Assembly (NCBI GenBank): GCA_016209665.1
Contig: JACQVT010000764.1
Location: 1 to 8,149 of the forward strand
Reading direction: 5' to 3'
DNA: 8,149 nt
Source: Planctomycetota bacterium
GTDB lineage: Bacteria > Planctomycetota > Phycisphaerae > UBA1845 > PWPN01
A program made the translations under genes and the position numbers. This document shows, piece by piece, positions 5,601-8,149 of the stretch. Positions within the stretch are counted from its first letter, which is position 1. Each line of letters begins with the position of its first letter. A model generated the notes under the pieces. It searched no databases. It was not told where the DNA came from and saw nothing but the letters and a program-made list of their open reading frames with translations.

Positions 5601-6890
5601 TCAGGTCTGGTTCGGCGGCTGCTCCGTGCGACGTGCGAGGAGATACGTCCGCGGGTCTGTAATGCGACCTTCCACTGCGGACGCGGCAATGATCGCTTCG
5701 TTTGCGTGAAAGATCCGCGCCCTGGCGCTGCCCATTCGGCCGGGATTGTTCATGGTGTTACTGGCCAGGCAGACATCGCTGTCGGCGAGGGTGGAGCCGC
5801 CCCCCCAGCACATGCCGCAGCCCGGCGGATTGAGCACAGCGCCGGCGCGCAGGAAGATCTCCGTCAGACCTTCTGACGCCATGTTGAGCTGGAGCTCGAG
5901 AGACGGCGGCTGAATCAGCAGTCGCACGCCGGGATGGACCCTGCGGCCTTTGAGGATGCTGGCGGCAACACGCAGCTGATCCATGCGAGCTCCGGCGCAC
6001 GAGCCGATGAACCCGACCGTGATCTCCGTCCCGACGAGGTCGCCGAGCGGATGCGCATTGAACGGGTTGGGAGGCGCCACCACCATCGGTTCGAGCTCGG
6101 AGAGGTTGAGCTCGACCGTCTTGAGGTAGCGTGCGTCCGGGTCGCTGCGCACCGGTGTCAGCGGGCGATCCGTATGCTTCGCCAGGTAGTCCAGCGCGAT
6201 CTGGTCCGGCTCGATGATGGCGGTCTTCACCCCGGCCAGCACCAGCAGGTCGCACACCGTCATGCGCTCATCCAGGGGCAGGGTGCTGAGCCCCGGCCCG
6301 GCGAACTCGACGACGTGGTAGATCATGTTCTCGGCACCCAGGGTCCGGACCGTGGCGAGGAACAGATCTCGGCCGGTCACGGCCGGTGGAAGCGCTCCGT
6401 GCAGATCGACCCGAATCGTCTCGGGCACGCGGCACCAGCCCTTGCCCGTGACCAGCACCTCGAGCGTGTTGAAGCTCACCGCGAACGCTCCGAAGGCGCC
6501 ATTCAGGGTCACGTGCGGGTCGCTGTTGACGAACACCATGCCCGGCCAGACGAGCCCCACCTCCGACGCCATCTGGTGGCTGACCCCGCCCTGGCCGACA
6601 TCCCAGAACTTGGTGATCCCCTGCGACGTGACCCACTCCCTGGAGCGGGCATGCTTCTCTGCCCATTCGCTATTGAATTCCGGCGCGGCGTGGTCGAAGA
6701 CGATCGCCACTTTGTCTGGCTCCCAGATACGCTCGACCCCTAGCTCTTCCAGGGCATTGATGTATCGGGGATAGATAAAGAAGTCGTGGATCATGAGTAT
6801 GTCAGGCTCGACATACAGGACTTCACCGGGCGTCACGCTATCCCGGCCGCTGTGTGCCGCAATGATCTTCTCGCTGATCGTCATTCCCAT
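5601..6890 (-). CDS. Aconitase/3-isopropylmalate dehydratase family large subunit (LeuC/DmdA-like)
   Basis: About 429 residues, normal for the bacterial/archaeal-type large subunit, which pairs with a separate swivel subunit to add or remove water from a di- or tricarboxylate. Numbering from ATG 6890: it opens MGMTISEKIIAAHSG, the family start; D66-H67 (FDHAAPE) follows; the stretch HQMASEVGLVWPGM (105-118) is typical. The motif usually reading GDSHT is NSDPHVT here (D124, H126 kept). The [4Fe-4S] ligands are C298 (GSCAGAR), C358 and C361 (PPGCGMC). The late motif NPGRMGS (382-388) keeps the expected Arg. A GTG at 6917 would add nine unconserved residues; GGGA upstream of ATG 6890 supports the shorter form. 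It starts 29 bases after the lyase stop. It is probably not housekeeping LeuC, because leucine genes are absent and a lyase sits between it and its small subunit. Dimethylmaleate-, homoaconitate- or citraconate-like substrates are possible. Confidence 0.93.
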   Translation of the reverse strand: MGMTISEKIIAAHSGRDSVTPGEVLYVEPDILMIHDFFIYPRYINALEELGVERIWEPDKVAIVFDHAAPEFNSEWAEKHARSREWVTSQGITKFWDVGQGGVSHQMASEVGLVWPGMVFVNSDPHVTLNGAFGAFAVSFNTLEVLVTGKGWCRVPETIRVDLHGALPPAVTGRDLFLATVRTLGAENMIYHVVEFAGPGLSTLPLDERMTVCDLLVLAGVKTAIIEPDQIALDYLAKHTDRPLTPVRSDPDARYLKTVELNLSELEPMVVAPPNPFNAHPLGDLVGTEITVGFIGSCAGARMDQLRVAASILKGRRVHPGVRLLIQPPSLELQLNMASEGLTEIFLRAGAVLNPPGCGMCWGGGSTLADSDVCLASNTMNNPGRMGSARARIFHANEAIIAASAVEGRITDPRTYLLARRTEQPPNQT

Positions 6891-6919
6891 GGTCGATCCC
6901 GCTTCCGTCCTCGGCACCG

Positions 6920-7792
6920 CTACCCGCGGAACGTGTGCGCCTGCTCTTGTGGCAGGTATCTGTGCTCGAGAGCTGTGATCTCCGGAAAGCCGATGAACCG
7001 GCTGAACTCAAGCAGCTTGACGCGAGGCGCTGAAGGGCTCATCTCTTTCCCCTCGCGGAGGTATGTCAACGCATCACACATCGCCCGGTAGGCCGTGAGC
7101 ACGGTCTCGACCGCGAAGATCGCCACGGCAGACACGTGGTGCTCCTGCAATTGCTGGATCGAGACCCAGCCGGGCGGGTCGGTGTACACGACGAACACGG
7201 GTTTGCCGGTGACCCGTTGCGTCTCGATGAGACCCTCGAGTGAGTGGAACACGCGGCAGCCGATGACGTCGGCCCCCGCCTCGGCATAGGCGTGGGCGCG
7301 CTCCAGGGCACGTGCTGGCTCAGGCTCCATGCACGTCACCTCGATCAGGAAGTCGGGATCCCGACGGGCGTCGACGGCGGCTTTGATCTTGCCGACCGCC
7401 TCGTCGATCGGAACCACGTTCACTCCGGTGACCGAGCCAATGCACCGCTTCGGAGCAACCTGGTCTTCGAGGTGGATGCCAGCCCCGCCAGCATGCTCGA
7501 TCACGCGGACCGTGTGAGCCGCGTTGATGGCGTTGCCAAACCCGGTGTCCACATCCACGATGACGGGTAGATCCACGGTCCGGGTGACATTGCGGCAGAC
7601 CAGCTCGAAGTCGGTGAGATTCACGAAGCTGGCGTCGGCCTTGCCGAGCAGACTGGCGGACACGCCGTAGCCCGTCAGGAAGAGGGAGTGGAACCCGGCG
7701 TCGGCGGCCGCCCTGGCGCTGATGCAGTCGTAGATCCCGGCTTCCATGATCACCAGCTCCTTCGCCAGGAGGTCGCGAATGCCCGGACTCAT
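6920..7792 (-). CDS. PEP mutase/isocitrate lyase superfamily carbon-carbon lyase (2,3-dimethylmalate or methylisocitrate lyase-like)
   Basis: 290 residues, a normal length for this Mg2+-dependent TIM-barrel family, which cleaves 2-hydroxy- or 2-alkyl-succinate-type acids in retro-aldol fashion. From the chosen ATG: D22 in IYDCISAR, TGYGVSAS (40-47), metal-binding D80-x-D82 (VDVDTGFGN), E109 (LEDQ) and K115-R-C117. Cys117 corresponds to the general acid of methylisocitrate and isocitrate lyases, so lyase chemistry is favoured over PEP mutase. The next residues are I-G-S, not the usual G-H, and the loop appears one residue longer. ATG 7792 is chosen because AGGAGG lies 7 bases upstream; an upstream in-frame start at 7849 adds 19 unconserved residues. 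It sits between the small and large subunit genes of an aconitase-type dehydratase, as if the three act in sequence. Possible products are pyruvate, glyoxylate or another 2-oxoacid plus a short acid; the substrate is not determined. Confidence 0.92.
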   Translation of the reverse strand: MSPGIRDLLAKELVIMEAGIYDCISARAAADAGFHSLFLTGYGVSASLLGKADASFVNLTDFELVCRNVTRTVDLPVIVDVDTGFGNAINAAHTVRVIEHAGGAGIHLEDQVAPKRCIGSVTGVNVVPIDEAVGKIKAAVDARRDPDFLIEVTCMEPEPARALERAHAYAEAGADVIGCRVFHSLEGLIETQRVTGKPVFVVYTDPPGWVSIQQLQEHHVSAVAIFAVETVLTAYRAMCDALTYLREGKEMSPSAPRVKLLEFSRFIGFPEITALEHRYLPQEQAHTFRG

Positions 7793-7799
7793 ACGTCTT

Positions 7800-7805
7800 C
7801 CTCCT
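7800..7805 (-). promoter_or_regulatory. Consensus Shine-Dalgarno site of the lyase gene
   Basis: AGGAGG on the - strand (within AAGGAGGAAG, 7806-7797) is 7 bases before ATG 7792. It decides the start of the lyase and shows that the longer frame beginning at 7849 is not the real N-terminus. Confidence 0.8.
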
Positions 7806-7815
7806 TCCGGCCCCG

Positions 7816-7862
7816 CATCCAGTCGGATGGTGGGCGGAAGCGCCTGCACAGGGCACGCCCTG
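7816..7862 (-). promoter_or_regulatory. Two short inverted repeats between the small-subunit and lyase genes
   Basis: In the 78-base gap there are two perfect small dyads: CAGGGC-AC-GCCCTG (7849-7862), which starts 8 bases past the small-subunit stop, and CATCC-AGTC-GGATG (7816-7829), about 10 bases upstream of the lyase ribosome site. Both could fold in the transcript and tune expression or stability between the genes. There is no U-run, so full termination is unlikely. Function is inferred. Confidence 0.25.
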
Positions 7863-7870
7863 GTTGCCGC

Positions 7871-8149
7871 TCAGGTGCGGGGCACCTGCGCGATCCGGGC
7901 CGCCACGTTGCCTTCCCGAATCTTCTTCTTGAGCAGCGGCAGCATCCCGCCGGCCTCGTACAGCTCGGCCATAGGCCCGGTGATCGCGCTGCCGCGCAAG
8001 ACGATGCCCTGGGTGAGGTCCTTGAGCTCGCCGGTCTCGAAGTTGACCTCCAGCTCGTCCCCGCCGCGGACAGTCCGAGCCACGCCGGGGCAGCTCATGA
8101 CCAGGATGGCCTCCCGCTCGGCCATGCCCCGCAGGACCATGCGCTGCAC
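7871..8149 (-). CDS. 3-isopropylmalate dehydratase/aconitase-type small (swivel) subunit, C-terminal part (LeuD/DmdB-like; 5' end outside window)
   Basis: Last 92 codons of a protein that runs off the right edge; the GTG at 8149 is only the first in-frame codon in the window and need not be the start. The segment VRGGDELEVNFETGELKDLTQG (fragment residues 27-48), with the conserved D, E and TG turn, then AELYEAGGMLPLLKKKI (61-77) is the usual end of LeuD-family swivel subunits, which complete the active site of the large [4Fe-4S] subunit. The substrate-recognition loop and the GSSRE motif of the family lie upstream and are not visible. It is the first gene of the visible - strand block, 78 bases before the lyase. 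Its partner is presumably the large subunit at 6890-5601, separated from it by the lyase gene. Confidence 0.88.
   Translation of the reverse strand: MQRMVLRGMAEREAILVMSCPGVARTVRGGDELEVNFETGELKDLTQGIVLRGSAITGPMAELYEAGGMLPLLKKKIREGNVAARIAQVPRT

Noticed and set aside
5934..6743. Long + strand frame (269 codons) opposite the large dehydratase subunit
   Set aside because: Antisense of a conserved Fe-S protein; His/Arg/Asp-rich low-complexity translation, typical of GC-rich shadows.
7793..7849. N-terminal extension of the lyase to 7849
   Set aside because: The AGGAGG ribosome site lies inside this stretch at the right distance from ATG 7792, and the extra residues match nothing in the family.
5601..8149. 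Housekeeping leucine biosynthesis operon (leuC/leuD)
   Set aside because: No leuA or leuB in the window, a lyase separates the subunits, and transport and catabolic genes follow directly; not fully excluded because the small subunit is incomplete.
5601..8149. Methylcitrate cycle operon (prpB, acnD)
   Set aside because: No citrate-synthase-type prpC or prpF is seen, the large subunit is the short two-subunit LeuC type rather than the long AcnD type, and the lyase lacks the G-H after the catalytic Cys.

Overview
The window is about 8.1 kb of GC-rich, tightly packed bacterial DNA. Eight protein-coding genes (two cut by the window edges) fill nearly all of it, and the longest gap is about 230 bases. 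No rRNA, tRNA, transposase, integrase, CRISPR array or phage gene is visible. The GC bias, the Pro/Ala-rich linker of the binding lipoprotein and the gene mix (peptide-type ABC importer, enolase-superfamily and isocitrate-lyase-superfamily enzymes, aconitase-family dehydratase) suit a soil- or sediment-type heterotroph. Candidates include Chloroflexota, Actinomycetota, Rokubacteria-like or high-GC Proteobacteria, but the phylum cannot be fixed from this sequence.

Layout: on the + strand, bases 1-303 hold the end of a DppB-type permease and 296-1213 a complete DppC-type permease that overlaps it by 8 bases. They converge on a - strand block across a 91-base gap that contains small hairpins. 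The block reads right to left: C-terminal part of a LeuD/DmdB-like small dehydratase subunit (8149-7871), a PEP mutase/isocitrate lyase superfamily carbon-carbon lyase (7792-6920), a LeuC/DmdA-like large [4Fe-4S] dehydratase subunit (6890-5601), an SBP_bac_5 oligopeptide/nickel-type substrate-binding lipoprotein (5540-3864), an alpha/beta hydrolase (3632-2505) and a mandelate racemase/muconate lactonizing enzyme-type enolase-superfamily protein (2471-1305).

Working hypothesis: the - strand genes form one catabolic unit for an unidentified organic acid. The lipoprotein would capture a substrate for a Dpp-type importer. The hydrolase would open an ester, lactone or amide, and the enolase-superfamily enzyme would dehydrate or isomerise an acid. 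The split aconitase-type hydro-lyase would rehydrate or isomerise an unsaturated di- or tricarboxylate, and the lyase would cleave the resulting substituted malate to pyruvate or another 2-oxoacid plus a short acid. The dehydratase/lyase trio parallels dimethylmaleate hydratase plus 2,3-dimethylmalate lyase of nicotinate fermentation and, more loosely, the methylcitrate cycle. The lyase loop after the catalytic Cys, the enolase KxK motif and the aconitase-family DSH motif all differ from the textbook forms, so the true substrate may be new. That is inference from families and gene order; no substrate can be read from the sequence.
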